Of a DNA stretch of 64,000 nt, positions 35,581 through 45,121 are shown one piece after another. Made by a program: the position numbers and the translations under genes. The stretch spans positions 62,001 to 126,000 of the forward strand of contig NZ_KB894805.1 of NCBI RefSeq assembly GCF_000374645.1, written 5' to 3'. Below the pieces are notes generated by a model. The model worked only from the letters and a program-made list of their open reading frames with translations, made no database searches and had not been told where the DNA came from. Source of the stretch: Arhodomonas aquaeolei DSM 8974. Lineage in GTDB: Bacteria > Pseudomonadota > Gammaproteobacteria > Nitrococcales > Nitrococcaceae. How positions within the stretch are numbered: position 1 is the first letter of the stretch; every line of letters begins with the position of its first letter.

Positions 35581-37581
35581 ATGCCCGTAACCCGTATCGC
35601 CCGCCGCCGCGCGCCCGTGGCCGGCGGCTTTTTCGCGGCCGCCGTCGCCGCGTGTCCGGCCGTCGCGGCCGAGCCCGGAGACACATCCATCACCGTGGAG
35701 GACGTCGTCGTCACCGCCCCGATGATGGGCGATCCCTTCACCGTGGTGACCGACCCGCGCCGGCCCCGCCAGCCGGTGCCGGCCCCCGATGGCGGCGCCT
35801 ATCTCAAGCCGATTCCCGGATTCAGCCTCTCGCGCAAGGGCGGGACCAACGGCGACCCGGCCCTGCGCGGCCTGGGCGGCTCGCGGCTGAACATCGGCGT
35901 GAACGACAGCGCCATCCCCGGCGGTTGCCCCCACCGCATGGACCCGCCCACGGCCTACGTGGTGCCGGAGGCCTTCGACCGCATCACCGTGCTCAAGGGG
36001 CCGCAGAGCGTGCGCTACGGCGCCAGCGTCGCCGGGACCGTGCGCTTCGAGCGCGACACCGGGCGCTTCGAGGCACCCGGGACCCGGGCCGTGTTCAGTG
36101 CGCTCGGTGGCAGCTTCGAGCGCAATGACCAGCTCGTGGACATCACCGCCGGCAATCGCTCCGGCTACCTGCGCGGCATCGCCACCCGTTCGGAGGCCGG
36201 GGACTACGAGGACGGCGACGGCGAGACCGTGCACTCGGCGTTCGAGCGCTGGAGCACCACCGCCATCGCCGGCTGGACCCCGGACGCGGACACCCGGGTG
36301 GAGCTGACTTACGAGCGCGGTGACGGCGAGGCCGCCTACGCCGACCGGAGTATGGACGGTGCCGCCTTCGATCGCACCGGCGTGAGCCTTCGGGCCACCC
36401 GTGAGAACATCTCGCCGCTGATCGCCCGGGTGGAGGCGACGCTCTACCGCAACGAGATCGATCACGTCATGGACAACTACACCCTGCGCGACACCGCGCC
36501 GTCGGTGTACCGGGTGATGAACCCCCGCCGGGTGACCCGGGGCGGGCGGATCGAGGCGACCCTGGACCTGTCCGCGGCGACGGCGCTGGTGACCGGCGTG
36601 GACTATCAGCACAGCGCCCGCGACGGGCGCATGGCCATGAGCGCCACCGGCGAGCCCGCGCTCGGCGACCGCGAGGACGTCGCCACCTTCCGCCAGACCG
36701 GGGTGTTCGGCGAGCTCGCGCACTACCTCGGTGCCCGGGACCGTGTGGTCGTCGGCGCCCGCGCGGACGAGGTCACGGTCACCGCCGACAGGCAGGTCAC
36801 CATGATGGACCCGGACGGCTACGGCGGTGTCGCCGCGGGCACCGACGACAGCGACACCAACCTCAGCGGCTTCACCCGCTGGGAGCACGAGCTCGCGGCG
36901 AGCCCGGCCAGTGTCTATCTCGGCCTCGGTCACGCCCAGCGCTCGCCGGATTTCTGGGAGCGCGACCGCGACTTCCCCCTCGACCCGGAGCGGGCCACAC
37001 AGCTCGATGCCGGCTGGCAGTACCGCGGCTCACGGCTGACCACCACCGTGGCGCTGTTCTACAGCCGTATCGACGACTACATCCTGATCACGGATGACGG
37101 CGATGACGCCCGCAACATCCGGGCACGGACCGTCGGTGGTGAGCTGGACCTGCGCTACGCGCTGACCACGCGCTGGGCGCTGACCGGCACGGTGTCCTAC
37201 GTCCGCGGCGAGAACCGCACCGACGGCGTGCCCCTGGCGCAGATGCCGCCGCTGGAGGGCACCCTGGGTCTGCGCTACGACGACGGTCCCTGGTCCGGCG
37301 GCGTGCTCCTGCGCGGCGTTGCCCGCCAGGACCGTATCGACCCGGGCAGCGGCACCATCTACGGCACGGACATCGGCGAGACCGGCGGCTTCGGCGTGGT
37401 GTCCGTGAACGCGGGCTATCGTCCGGGCGAGCGCTGGACGGTCACCGCCGGGGTGGACAACCTGTTCGACCGCACCTACGCCGAGCACCTCGCCTCGGGA
37501 TCGGCGGACGCCGGTACCCGTACCGGGCGCGTGAACGAGCCCGGGCGCAACGCCTGGGTCAAGCTGACGGCGCGTTTCTGA
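35581..37581 (+). CDS. oprC: TonB-dependent copper receptor, OprC/NosA family
   Basis: A 666-residue outer-membrane receptor. After a signal peptide, the TonB-box region (ITVEDVVVTAP) leads to the plug domain. The stretch VNDSAIPGGCPHRMDPPTAY, with its Cys-Pro-His and Met-Asp, is the hallmark of OprC/NosA copper receptors. FDRITVLKGPQSVRYGASVA is the standard plug motif, and the barrel ends in the aromatic KLTARF. OprC imports copper, and NosA is linked to copper supply for nitrous-oxide reductase. The start follows ACAGGAGGC. It is probably co-expressed with the DUF2946 gene 150 bases upstream. Confidence 0.9.
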   Translation: MPVTRIARRRAPVAGGFFAAAVAACPAVAAEPGDTSITVEDVVVTAPMMGDPFTVVTDPRRPRQPVPAPDGGAYLKPIPGFSLSRKGGTNGDPALRGLGGSRLNIGVNDSAIPGGCPHRMDPPTAYVVPEAFDRITVLKGPQSVRYGASVAGTVRFERDTGRFEAPGTRAVFSALGGSFERNDQLVDITAGNRSGYLRGIATRSEAGDYEDGDGETVHSAFERWSTTAIAGWTPDADTRVELTYERGDGEAAYADRSMDGAAFDRTGVSLRATRENISPLIARVEATLYRNEIDHVMDNYTLRDTAPSVYRVMNPRRVTRGGRIEATLDLSAATALVTGVDYQHSARDGRMAMSATGEPALGDREDVATFRQTGVFGELAHYLGARDRVVVGARADEVTVTADRQVTMMDPDGYGGVAAGTDDSDTNLSGFTRWEHELAASPASVYLGLGHAQRSPDFWERDRDFPLDPERATQLDAGWQYRGSRLTTTVALFYSRIDDYILITDDGDDARNIRARTVGGELDLRYALTTRWALTGTVSYVRGENRTDGVPLAQMPPLEGTLGLRYDDGPWSGGVLLRGVARQDRIDPGSGTIYGTDIGETGGFGVVSVNAGYRPGERWTVTAGVDNLFDRTYAEHLASGSADAGTRTGRVNEPGRNAWVKLTARF

Positions 37582-37662
37582 GCCCGTGAACCGTCGCCGG
37601 GACGATGCGACGTCCCGGCGGTGTCCCCGATACCGTGTCATGCGCCGCCCCGCGGGCGGCGT

Positions 37663-38256
37663 TCAATCGGCGACGCGCTGCCACAGCGCGGCGAGCTCCG
37701 CGCTGGAGTGGGCCCCCATCTTGCGCATCGCGGCCGCGCGGTGGACCTCCACGGTGCGCACCGCGACGTGCAGGCGTTCGGCGATGGCCCGGTTGGTGAG
37801 CCCGTCGCGGACGAGCCTGGCGACGTGGCGTTCGCGCTCACTCAGCGTCGTCGCCCGCTGCGCCAGTATCCGCACCTCCCACGCCGAGCGCGAGCGCGCC
37901 AGCGCTGTGTCCACCGCCGCGATCAGGCGGGTGCCGTTCACCGGTTTCTGGAGGAAGTCCGCCGCGCCCTGCTTCATCTGCTCGACCGCGGTGGGTACGT
38001 CCCCGTGGGCGGTGAGTATCACCACGCCCAGGGGGCTGCGGCGCTCCCGCAGCGCCGCGTGCACTGCCGTGCCGTCCATCCGCGGCATGCGCAGGTCCAG
38101 GATCACGCAGCCCGCGGCCTCCAGCGTCGCGCCGGCGAGGAAGTCCGTGCCGGCGGACCAGTAGGTCACGCCGTAGCCGTAGCCCTCGAGCAGGAACCGG
38201 CACGCATCGCCCGTGGAGGCGTCGTCGTCAACCAGGTGGATGTCCGGCTCAGGCAT
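37663..38256 (-). CDS. ttrR: Tetrathionate response regulator TtrR, LuxR-type
   Basis: A 197-residue FixJ-type response regulator. The receiver domain has the acidic pocket at residues 10-12, the phosphorylated aspartate at 54 (VILDLRMPRMDG) and Lys104 (FLQKPVNG). The C-terminal LuxR helix-turn-helix reads LSERERHVARLVRDGLTNRA with VAVRTVEVHRAAAMRKMG. The gene overlaps ttrS by eight bases and lies divergent to ttrBCA, exactly the Salmonella arrangement, so it should activate the reductase genes when tetrathionate is sensed. Start chosen at MPEPDIHLVDDD. Confidence 0.88.
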   Translation of the reverse strand: MPEPDIHLVDDDASTGDACRFLLEGYGYGVTYWSAGTDFLAGATLEAAGCVILDLRMPRMDGTAVHAALRERRSPLGVVILTAHGDVPTAVEQMKQGAADFLQKPVNGTRLIAAVDTALARSRSAWEVRILAQRATTLSERERHVARLVRDGLTNRAIAERLHVAVRTVEVHRAAAMRKMGAHSSAELAALWQRVAD

Positions 38257-39979
38257 CGTCGTCTGTCTCCAGGGGGAGTCGCAGGGTGATCTCGGCACCG
38301 TCGTCCCGGTTCGCCAGCGCGATGGCGCCGCCCTGGGCCGTCATCAGCCGGCGACAGATGAGCAGGCCCATGCCGAGCCCCTCGGGCCGGGTGCTGCGGA
38401 AGCCCACGAAGGGCTCGTCCAGGTGGGCCGCCGGGAAGCCGCCCGCAGCGTCGCGTACCCGGATCATCGCGGTATCGTTCGCCGTCCCCGCCTCGATCCA
38501 TAGCGGACCGCCGCAGCCGGTAGTGGCGTATGCCTCGATTGCATTGGTCACCAGGTTGCCGAGGACCTGCTCGAGGGCGTGGGGCTCGGCGCACGCGGTC
38601 AGCTCCGGCGGCCGGACGTCGACGGACACGGTGACGTCCCGCCGGCGCAGCGGGTGCTCGTGCAGGGCCAGTGCGTGGCGGATCAGCGGCCCCAGCCGAA
38701 CCGGCCGGTTCGGCGGCGTTTCGCGCCGCAGCGACGCCCGGGTGCGGGCGACCACGGCGGCGCCGCGCTCCGCCTGGTCGTCGATCCGGTGGAGTATCGG
38801 CAGCAGGGGATGGGCGGGATCGTCCCGGCGCAGGCGCACGAGGCAGCCCTCGGCGTAGTTGCGGATCGCGGCCAGGGGCTGGTTCAGCTCGTGGGCGAGT
38901 TCCGTCGCCATCTCGCCGACCAGGCTCGCGCGCTGTGCCGCGGCCAGCTCGCGCTCCCGCGACTGGAGCCGGGCATGCGTGGCGTGGAGCTGGCGTGCCC
39001 GCCGCCGGGCCAGGGCCTGCAGCCAGCAGTGGTGCAGCAGCCCGAGCAGGGCGAACAGGGCGGCGAGCACGACCAGCGCCCGGTTCCTGGCCACCCAGGC
39101 GGCGATCTGTTCGGACAGCGGCGGGCGCATCGGGTGGAGCGAGAGCTCGTCGAGCAGCCGCTCGACCCGGGCCTGGGAGACCGGTGCCCCCCAGCGGCCG
39201 CCGTCCTCGGCGGGCATGCGCAGAAGCGCCCGGGCCACCGCCGAGTTCAGGGCCTCGGAAGTGCCGGGCAGGGCGGCGAACGACCATGCCGGATAGAGGG
39301 CGGTGCTGGTGAGGCAGTCCCCGGCCGTGTCGTGGATCATCAGCGCCCGGAAGTCGGTGCGCGCCACCAGCTCCTCGGCATCCATGCGCTCGAGCAGGCA
39401 GGCCGGCGCTATGGCGGCGTCGACGTCGCCCCGCTGCAGGCGCAGGAGCAGGCGGTCCACGGGGTAGCCGAGGAAGCGCAGGTCGTAGGCCTCGCGGGCG
39501 TCGATCCCCTGCCGGGCGAGCTCGGCGCGGAGCAGCAGGAAACCGCCGAATGCCCGCGGGTGTACCGCGGCCACCGGCCGGCCGTCGAGGGATTCCGGGT
39601 CCCGGTACCGGCTGTCGGCGCGTACCAGCAGTACCGAGCCGGTGGCGTGACGGGCGGAGCCGCGGTCCGCCGGACGCAGGGTCGCCAGCCGCGTGAGGCG
39701 GTAGCGTGGTGCCAGCATCCCGTACTGTCCCGGCTGGGTCAGCAGGAAGTCCAGATCGCCGTCGTCCAGTGCCCGTGCCATCCCGTCCAGGTCGAGGGGA
39801 TGGATCTGGAAGCGTCGCCCTGGCAGTGCGTCCCGGAGGTAGTCCATCGTCGGTGTCCAGCGCTCCAGCGCGCGGCCCTCGCCGCGGTAAGCGAGCACGC
39901 CCACGGTCAGCGGCTCCGCCGCGCCCGCCGCCGTGCCCAGCAGCAGCATCACGCCGAACACGAGCCTGGAAATCGCCAC
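38249..39979 (-). CDS. ttrS: Tetrathionate sensor histidine kinase TtrS
   Basis: A 576-residue membrane kinase. A signal sequence is followed by a periplasmic phosphonate-binding-like sensor domain (LTVGVLAYRGEGRALERW, FLLTQPGQYGML). A transmembrane helix near residues 305-330 leads to the dimerisation domain with the phosphorylated histidine at 363 (ATELAHELNQPLAAIRNYAE) and a HATPase domain (VLGNLVTNAIEAY, GLGMGLLICRRLM). The layout is that of TtrS. The best start is a GTG at 39979, preceded by GGAAGGTGAGG; the frame is open further upstream but runs into ttrB. Confidence 0.88.
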   Translation of the reverse strand: MAISRLVFGVMLLLGTAAGAAEPLTVGVLAYRGEGRALERWTPTMDYLRDALPGRRFQIHPLDLDGMARALDDGDLDFLLTQPGQYGMLAPRYRLTRLATLRPADRGSARHATGSVLLVRADSRYRDPESLDGRPVAAVHPRAFGGFLLLRAELARQGIDAREAYDLRFLGYPVDRLLLRLQRGDVDAAIAPACLLERMDAEELVARTDFRALMIHDTAGDCLTSTALYPAWSFAALPGTSEALNSAVARALLRMPAEDGGRWGAPVSQARVERLLDELSLHPMRPPLSEQIAAWVARNRALVVLAALFALLGLLHHCWLQALARRRARQLHATHARLQSRERELAAAQRASLVGEMATELAHELNQPLAAIRNYAEGCLVRLRRDDPAHPLLPILHRIDDQAERGAAVVARTRASLRRETPPNRPVRLGPLIRHALALHEHPLRRRDVTVSVDVRPPELTACAEPHALEQVLGNLVTNAIEAYATTGCGGPLWIEAGTANDTAMIRVRDAAGGFPAAHLDEPFVGFRSTRPEGLGMGLLICRRLMTAQGGAIALANRDDGAEITLRLPLETDDDA

Positions 39980-40015
39980 AGACGCCTCACCTTCCGTGCG
40001 GAAAACCCGGATTGA

Positions 40016-40057
40016 TTGTCCCAGATCAAGCCACACCCGGATATGTGGAAAACCACA
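40016..40057 (+). promoter_or_regulatory. ttrB promoter region: FNR/ANR-like box and short palindrome
   Basis: TTGTCCCAGATCAA (40016-40029) has one perfect FNR half (ATCAA) and one weaker half, and shares CCAGATCAA with the korA site. Downstream, TGTGG-AAAA-CCACA (40044-40057) is a perfect small palindrome overlapping the expected -10 and may be a TtrR or other operator. Both lie between divergent ttrS and ttrB. Confidence 0.45.
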
Positions 40058-40117
40058 ATACCGGCGCCGTGCGCGGCGGCACAGCATGATCGCGACATCA
40101 TCTTTCGGAGCGTGATC

Positions 40118-40879
40118 ATGGACCCAAGCAGACGCGAGTTCCTGCGCCGGGCCGGGGTGCTCACCGCCGGTGCGGCGACGATCCCCCTCAGCGAGGCCCG
40201 GGCGGCGATCAACGAGCAGCCGCCACGCCGCGGCGGCGATCCGGAACGCCGCTACGCGATGCTGATCGACCTGCGCCGCTGTATCGGCTGCCAGGCCTGC
40301 ACCGTGAGCTGCTCGCTGGAGAACCGGCCCCCCATCGGGCAGTTCCGCACCATCGTCCACCAGTACGAGGTGGCGGAGTCCGACGGCGACGGCGTCGCCA
40401 GCTTCATGCTCCCGCGGCTGTGCAACCACTGTGACGAGCCGCCGTGCGTGCCGGTCTGCCCGGTGCAGGCGACGTTCCAGCGCCGTGACGGCATCGTGGT
40501 CGTGGACAACGAGCGCTGCGTGGGCTGCGGCTACTGCGTGCAGGCCTGCCCCTATGACGCGCGCTTCATCAACCACGAGACCCGTACCGCCGACAAGTGC
40601 ACCTTCTGCGTCCATCGCCTGGAGGCGGGGCTGCTGCCCGCCTGCGTGGAGAGCTGCGTGGGCGGGGCCCGGGTGATCGGCGACCTGCGCGACCCGGACA
40701 GCACCATCAGCCGGATGCTGCGCGAGCACGAGGACGACATCCGCGTGCTCAAGCCGGAGATGGGGACCCGGCCGCACGTGTTCTATCTCGGCATGAACGA
40801 GGCCTTCGTCGAGCGCGTGGACGGCCAGCCCGGGCTGTGGTTCCAGCCGGAGCATGCCGCAGAGGAGGCCACGGCATGA
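40118..40879 (+). CDS. ttrB: Tetrathionate reductase iron-sulfur subunit TtrB
   Basis: A 253-residue Tat-exported electron-transfer protein. The twin-arginine signal is SRREFLRRAG. Four [4Fe-4S] clusters are supplied by motifs beginning with Cys55-58-61-65 (CIGCQACTVSC), followed by CNHCDEPPCVPVCP, CVGCGYCVQACPYDA and CTFCVHRLEAGLLPACVESC. It passes electrons from the membrane quinol subunit TtrC to catalytic TtrA on the periplasmic side. The start at 40118 was chosen to give the Tat signal at the N-terminus. It overlaps ttrC by four bases. Confidence 0.92.
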   Translation: MDPSRREFLRRAGVLTAGAATIPLSEARAAINEQPPRRGGDPERRYAMLIDLRRCIGCQACTVSCSLENRPPIGQFRTIVHQYEVAESDGDGVASFMLPRLCNHCDEPPCVPVCPVQATFQRRDGIVVVDNERCVGCGYCVQACPYDARFINHETRTADKCTFCVHRLEAGLLPACVESCVGGARVIGDLRDPDSTISRMLREHEDDIRVLKPEMGTRPHVFYLGMNEAFVERVDGQPGLWFQPEHAAEEATA

Positions 40880-41943
40880 CGATCACGGAGATCATCGTCC
40901 CCGCCCAGGACGTGGCCTGGCTGCCCTGGGCGGTGCAGTACTTCTTCTTCATCGGGCTGAGCACCGCCGCGGCACTGCTGGCGTCGGCGGGCGAGGCGGG
41001 CGGCCCGCTGCGGCGGCTGCAGCCGGCGGCGGTGCTGGTCGCCGTCTCCGCCGGGGTGGTCGCGCCGGTGGCGCTGCTCGCTGACCTCCACCAGCCCGGG
41101 CGGTTCTGGCACTTCTACGCGCATTTCACGCCATGGTCGTGGATGTCCATCGGCTCGCTGCTGCTGCCGGCCTACGTGGCGGCCCTGCTGGCCTACGCGG
41201 TGGCCTGGCAGCACTGGCGCGGCGGGGCGGGGCGGCGGCGCACCGCTCTCGCCCTGGCGGTGGTGCTCGCGGTGCTGGCGCTCGCGGTGCTCGTCTACAC
41301 CGGCGCCGAGGTCATGATCGTGCGTGCCCGCCTGCTCTGGCACACCTACTGGCTGCCGCTCAACTTCGCGCTCACCGCACTCGTGGGGGCGGTCGGGGCG
41401 GTGCTGTTCACCCTGCGCTGGTCCGGCGTCGCCTCCGGGGACGACTACTGGCTGGCGAACCGGGTCCAGCTCGCCGCGCTCGTGGCCACCGCCGCGGCCG
41501 CCGTCGGCTGGGCGGTGACCGGCGCGCTCGGCCTCGGCGCCGGCGGCGGGGCGTCGTTCGCCGAGGCGCTGCGCCTCGCCGTCGAGCAGCCGTTCTGGCG
41601 GGTGATGTACGCCGGCTCGGCGGCCGTGGGGGGGCTGCTCATCGCGGGGACGGCGCTCGCGCTGCGCCGCCCGGCGCTGCTCGCGCACAGCTGGTGGCTG
41701 TCGGTGCCGGCGCTGCTGTGTACCTGGTCGTTCCGCTGGGTCGTGTTCATCAACGTGCAGACGGTGCCCAAGTACGGCGCCGGGCTCTATCCCTACGAGC
41801 TGCCTCTGGGCAGCGACGGTCTGCTCGGCATCGTCGCCACCTTCGGCCTGTGGGTCGCCGTCGTGATCATCGTCTCCACCGTCGCCGCCCGCTGGCCCCA
41901 GGGTCCGGCGGCGGCCGCTCCCCGGGAGGTCGCTCATGGATAA
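40876..41943 (+). CDS. ttrC: Tetrathionate reductase membrane subunit TtrC, NrfD-like
   Basis: A 355-residue integral membrane protein with about nine helices of the NrfD/PsrC family, which oxidises quinol and hands electrons to TtrB. Visible family features are QYFFFIGLSTAAALLASAG, LLADLHQPGRFWHFYAHFTP, and TYWLPLNFALTALVGAVGAV. The C-terminal helices include FRWVVFINVQTVPKYGAGLYP, typical of TtrC. The start overlaps ttrB and the stop overlaps ttrA by eight bases, so all three are translationally coupled. Longer in-frame sequence upstream lies within ttrB. Confidence 0.9.
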   Translation: MTITEIIVPAQDVAWLPWAVQYFFFIGLSTAAALLASAGEAGGPLRRLQPAAVLVAVSAGVVAPVALLADLHQPGRFWHFYAHFTPWSWMSIGSLLLPAYVAALLAYAVAWQHWRGGAGRRRTALALAVVLAVLALAVLVYTGAEVMIVRARLLWHTYWLPLNFALTALVGAVGAVLFTLRWSGVASGDDYWLANRVQLAALVATAAAAVGWAVTGALGLGAGGGASFAEALRLAVEQPFWRVMYAGSAAVGGLLIAGTALALRRPALLAHSWWLSVPALLCTWSFRWVVFINVQTVPKYGAGLYPYELPLGSDGLLGIVATFGLWVAVVIIVSTVAARWPQGPAAAAPREVAHG

Positions 41944-44900
41944 AACACGCCGCAATCTGCTCAAGGGCGGGCTCGCCGCCGGCGGTCTCGGTGTCTTCGC
42001 CGCCGGCTATGCCGGCCCCGCCGTCAACGCCGTGAGGGGGCTCGTCCGCGGTACCGCCGGGGTGCCCACGCAGGACCGCATCGCCGGCAACGCGCTGCCG
42101 CCGGAGTGCCGTATCGACCCGGAGACCGGGGCGGTCACCATGGCCGAGGGGCAGGTCGTCAGCCTGACCCAGTGCTTCGGCTGCTGGACGCTGTGCGGCG
42201 TCCGCGCCCGTGTGGACACCACGGGCAACCGGATCCTGCGCATCGCGGGCAACCCCTACAATCCGCTCTCCCACGAACGGCCCGAGGACTACACCACACC
42301 GGTGCGCGAGGCGTTCGCCCGGCTGGGCGGCGAGTCCGGCCTGGACGGGCGCTCAACGGCCTGCGCCCGCGGCGCCGCCATGCTGGAGCAGCTCACCAGT
42401 CCGTACCGTGTCACGCAGCCGCTCAAGCGGGTGGGGCCGCGGGGCGGTGGCCGCTGGCAGACCATCAGCTTCGAGCAGCTCGTCGAGGAGGTGGTCGAGG
42501 GCGGCGATCTCTTCGGCGAGGGCCACGTGGACGGGCTGCGCGCGGTACGCGATCTGGATACCCCGGTGGATCCCGAGAGCCCCGAGTACGGCCCCCGGGC
42601 GAACCAGCTGCTGTTCACCACCGGCGCCAACGAGGGGCGGGATGCGCTGGTCCGGCGTTTCACCTTCAACGCCTTCGGCAGCCGCAACTACGGCCACCAT
42701 GGTGCCTACTGCGGCTTCGCCTTCCGCGCCGGCTCCGGCGCCTGGCTCAACGACATGCGCAAGTACGCCCACGTCAAGCCGGACTGGGAGCACGTGCGTT
42801 TCGCGCTGTTCATGGGCACGGCGCCGGCGCAGTCCGGCAAGCCGTTCAAGCGCCAGGGCCGGCAGCTCGCGAGCGCCCGGGCCGAGGGCCGGCTGGAGTA
42901 CGTGGTCGTCTCGCCGGCGCTGCCGAACAGCTCCAGCCTCGCCAGCCAGCCCGGCAATACCTGGCTGCCCATCCGGCCCGGTGGGGATACGGCCCTGGCC
43001 ATGGCGATGATCCGCTGGATCATCGCCCACGAGCGCTACGACGCCCGTCACCTCGCCCAGCCGGGGCCCGCCGCCATGGCCGCCGCGGGCGAGCCGAGCT
43101 GGGGCAACGCGACGCACCTGGTGGTCAGCGAGCCGGGGCATCCGCTGGAGGGCCGGCTGCTGCGCGGCAGCGACCTGGGCTGGCCCGCCGACGGCGACGA
43201 CGAGGTGTTCGTGGTCGCCGACGCCTCGGACGGCCACTGGCGGGCGCACACCGCCGCCGCGCCGGCGCGGCTGTTCGTGGATACCACCGTGACCGTCGAC
43301 GGCAGCCCCGTGCGGGTGAAGTCCGCCCTGCAGCGGCTCCGCGAGGAGGCGGAGCGGTTCACGCTGGCGGAGTACAGCGCCGAGTGCGGTGTGCCGGTGG
43401 CGGCCATCGAGGCCCTGGCGCGGACATTCACCAGCTACGGCAAGCAGGCGGTGGTGGATGCCCACGGCGGGCTGATGAGCGGCAACGGCTTCTACTCCGC
43501 CTTCGCGGTGATGATGCTCAACGCCCTGGTGGGCAACCTCAACGCCCGCGGCGGCACGGCCCTGGCCGGTGGCCACTACCCGGAGTTCGGCCGGGGGCCG
43601 CGCTATGACCTCAAGACCTTCCCGGGCATGGTCAAGCCGAAGGGGGTGTTCCTCTCGCGCAGCCGCTTCCCCTACGAAAAGACCAGCGAGTACCGCCGCA
43701 AGGTCGAGGCCGGCGAGTCGCCGTATCCGGCGCGGGCGCCGTGGTACCCCTTCTCGCCGCCGATCCTGACCGAGCACCTGGCCTCCGCGCTCGCCGGCTA
43801 TCCCTATCCGGCCAAGGTCTGGATCAACCACCTGGCGAACCCGCTGTACGGCCAGGCCGGTCTGCGCAGTGCGGTGGCGGAGCGGCTGAAGGACCCGCAG
43901 CGCCTGCCGCTGATGGTCGGCGTGGATGCCTTCGTCAACGAGACCAATGCGTTCGCGGACTATATCGTCCCGGACACCATCACCTACGAGAGCTGGGGCT
44001 TCACCGCGCCGTGGTCCGGCGTGCGGCGAAAGACGAGCACCGCGCGCTGGCCGGTGGTCGAGCCGCGCACGGCGCGCACCGCCGAGGGCGAGCCGGTGGC
44101 GCTGGAGAGCTTTCTGGTGGCGGCCGCCAGGCGCCTGGGGCTGCCGGGCTTCGGCGACGGCGCGATCCCGGACGCCGACGGCGGGCTCCACGGTTTCCAC
44201 CGCGCGGCGGACTTCTACCTGCGTGCGGTGGCGAACGTCGCCCATGTCGGCGAGCCGGTGCCGGAGGCGGACGACGACGACCTCGCCGTCACCGGCGTCA
44301 CCCGTCTCGAACCCGATCTCACCGGGATCCTGACGGCCGGCGAATGGCGGCGTGCCGCGTATGTGCTGGCCCGCGGCGGCCGTTTCGGGGCCGAGCCGGA
44401 AGGCGACGCCCTGCCGCGCTGGGAACGCGGCCAGTGCCTGTGGAACGAGACCGTGGCGGCGAAGCGCCATGCCGTGACCGGCGAGCGCTTCAGTGGCTGC
44501 CCGACGTGGTATCCGGCGCGGCTCGCCGACGGTAGCGATGCGCGCGAGGCGTTCCCGGCGCAGTCGTGGCCGTTTCGGCTGACCGCCTACAAGTCGAACC
44601 TGCAGAGCTCGTCGTCCATCGGTTCGCCCCGGTTGCGCCAGGTCCACCCGGAAAACCCCGTCGGCATCAACCGCCGGGACGCCGAGCGGCTCGGCATCGC
44701 CAACGGCGAGGCGGTGATGCTGGTGACCCCTGGCGGGCGGGTCTCCGGGGTGGCATTGCTGCGCGACGGCGTCATGCCCGGCGTGCTCGCCGTGGAGCAC
44801 GGCTACGGCCACCGCGAGCTCGGTGCCCGCGCCCACGTGGTGGATGGCCGGGAGACGCCCCACGACCCGGCGCTCGGCGCCGGCGTCAACCTCAACGACC

Positions 44901-45007
44901 TCGGCATCGTCGACCCGACCCGCGAGGCACCCAACGGCTGGGTCGACTGGGCCTGCGGCTCGGCGGTGCGGCAGGCGCTGCCCGCGCGGCTGGAACGGGC
45001 CACCTGA
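41936..45007 (+). CDS. ttrA: Tetrathionate reductase catalytic subunit TtrA (molybdopterin)
   Basis: This 1023-residue protein is the large Mo-bisMGD subunit, which reduces tetrathionate to thiosulfate in the periplasm. A Tat signal (KTRRNLLKGG) starts it. The [4Fe-4S] ligands are Cys80, Cys83, Cys87 (CFGCWTLC) and Cys143. The molybdenum ligand is probably Cys259 (HHGAYCGFAF), as expected for TtrA/PsrA-type enzymes. The C-terminal cofactor domain includes SSSIGSPRLRQVHPENPVGI and AVEHGYGHRELG. Length fits TtrA. A strong hairpin follows the stop, separating it from the porin. A role with other polysulfur substrates cannot be excluded. Confidence 0.92.
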   Translation: MDKTRRNLLKGGLAAGGLGVFAAGYAGPAVNAVRGLVRGTAGVPTQDRIAGNALPPECRIDPETGAVTMAEGQVVSLTQCFGCWTLCGVRARVDTTGNRILRIAGNPYNPLSHERPEDYTTPVREAFARLGGESGLDGRSTACARGAAMLEQLTSPYRVTQPLKRVGPRGGGRWQTISFEQLVEEVVEGGDLFGEGHVDGLRAVRDLDTPVDPESPEYGPRANQLLFTTGANEGRDALVRRFTFNAFGSRNYGHHGAYCGFAFRAGSGAWLNDMRKYAHVKPDWEHVRFALFMGTAPAQSGKPFKRQGRQLASARAEGRLEYVVVSPALPNSSSLASQPGNTWLPIRPGGDTALAMAMIRWIIAHERYDARHLAQPGPAAMAAAGEPSWGNATHLVVSEPGHPLEGRLLRGSDLGWPADGDDEVFVVADASDGHWRAHTAAAPARLFVDTTVTVDGSPVRVKSALQRLREEAERFTLAEYSAECGVPVAAIEALARTFTSYGKQAVVDAHGGLMSGNGFYSAFAVMMLNALVGNLNARGGTALAGGHYPEFGRGPRYDLKTFPGMVKPKGVFLSRSRFPYEKTSEYRRKVEAGESPYPARAPWYPFSPPILTEHLASALAGYPYPAKVWINHLANPLYGQAGLRSAVAERLKDPQRLPLMVGVDAFVNETNAFADYIVPDTITYESWGFTAPWSGVRRKTSTARWPVVEPRTARTAEGEPVALESFLVAAARRLGLPGFGDGAIPDADGGLHGFHRAADFYLRAVANVAHVGEPVPEADDDDLAVTGVTRLEPDLTGILTAGEWRRAAYVLARGGRFGAEPEGDALPRWERGQCLWNETVAAKRHAVTGERFSGCPTWYPARLADGSDAREAFPAQSWPFRLTAYKSNLQSSSSIGSPRLRQVHPENPVGINRRDAERLGIANGEAVMLVTPGGRVSGVALLRDGVMPGVLAVEHGYGHRELGARAHVVDGRETPHDPALGAGVNLNDLGIVDPTREAPNGWVDWACGSAVRQALPARLERAT

Positions 45008-45008
45008 G

Positions 45009-45041
45009 GCCCGCCCGGGCCGCAGCGCGGCCCGGGCGGGC
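45009..45041 (+). terminator. Strong hairpin after ttrA
   Basis: Fifteen-base perfect arms (45009-45023 and 45027-45041) with a three-base loop start two bases after the ttrA stop. No long T-tract follows, so it may attenuate rather than fully stop readthrough into the porin gene, or protect the ttrBCA mRNA 3' end. Confidence 0.65.
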
Positions 45042-45121
45042 GTTACCGCATCACACCGGCACCGGCCGTCCGCCGGTGGCCGCCGTGCGCCAACGATTCA
45101 TACCTTTCGGAGACCATCACC

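Noticed and set aside
42353-44863. Long minus-strand frame opposite ttrA
   Set aside because: Shadow of ttrA, whose Tat signal, cluster cysteines and cofactor motifs are unmistakable.
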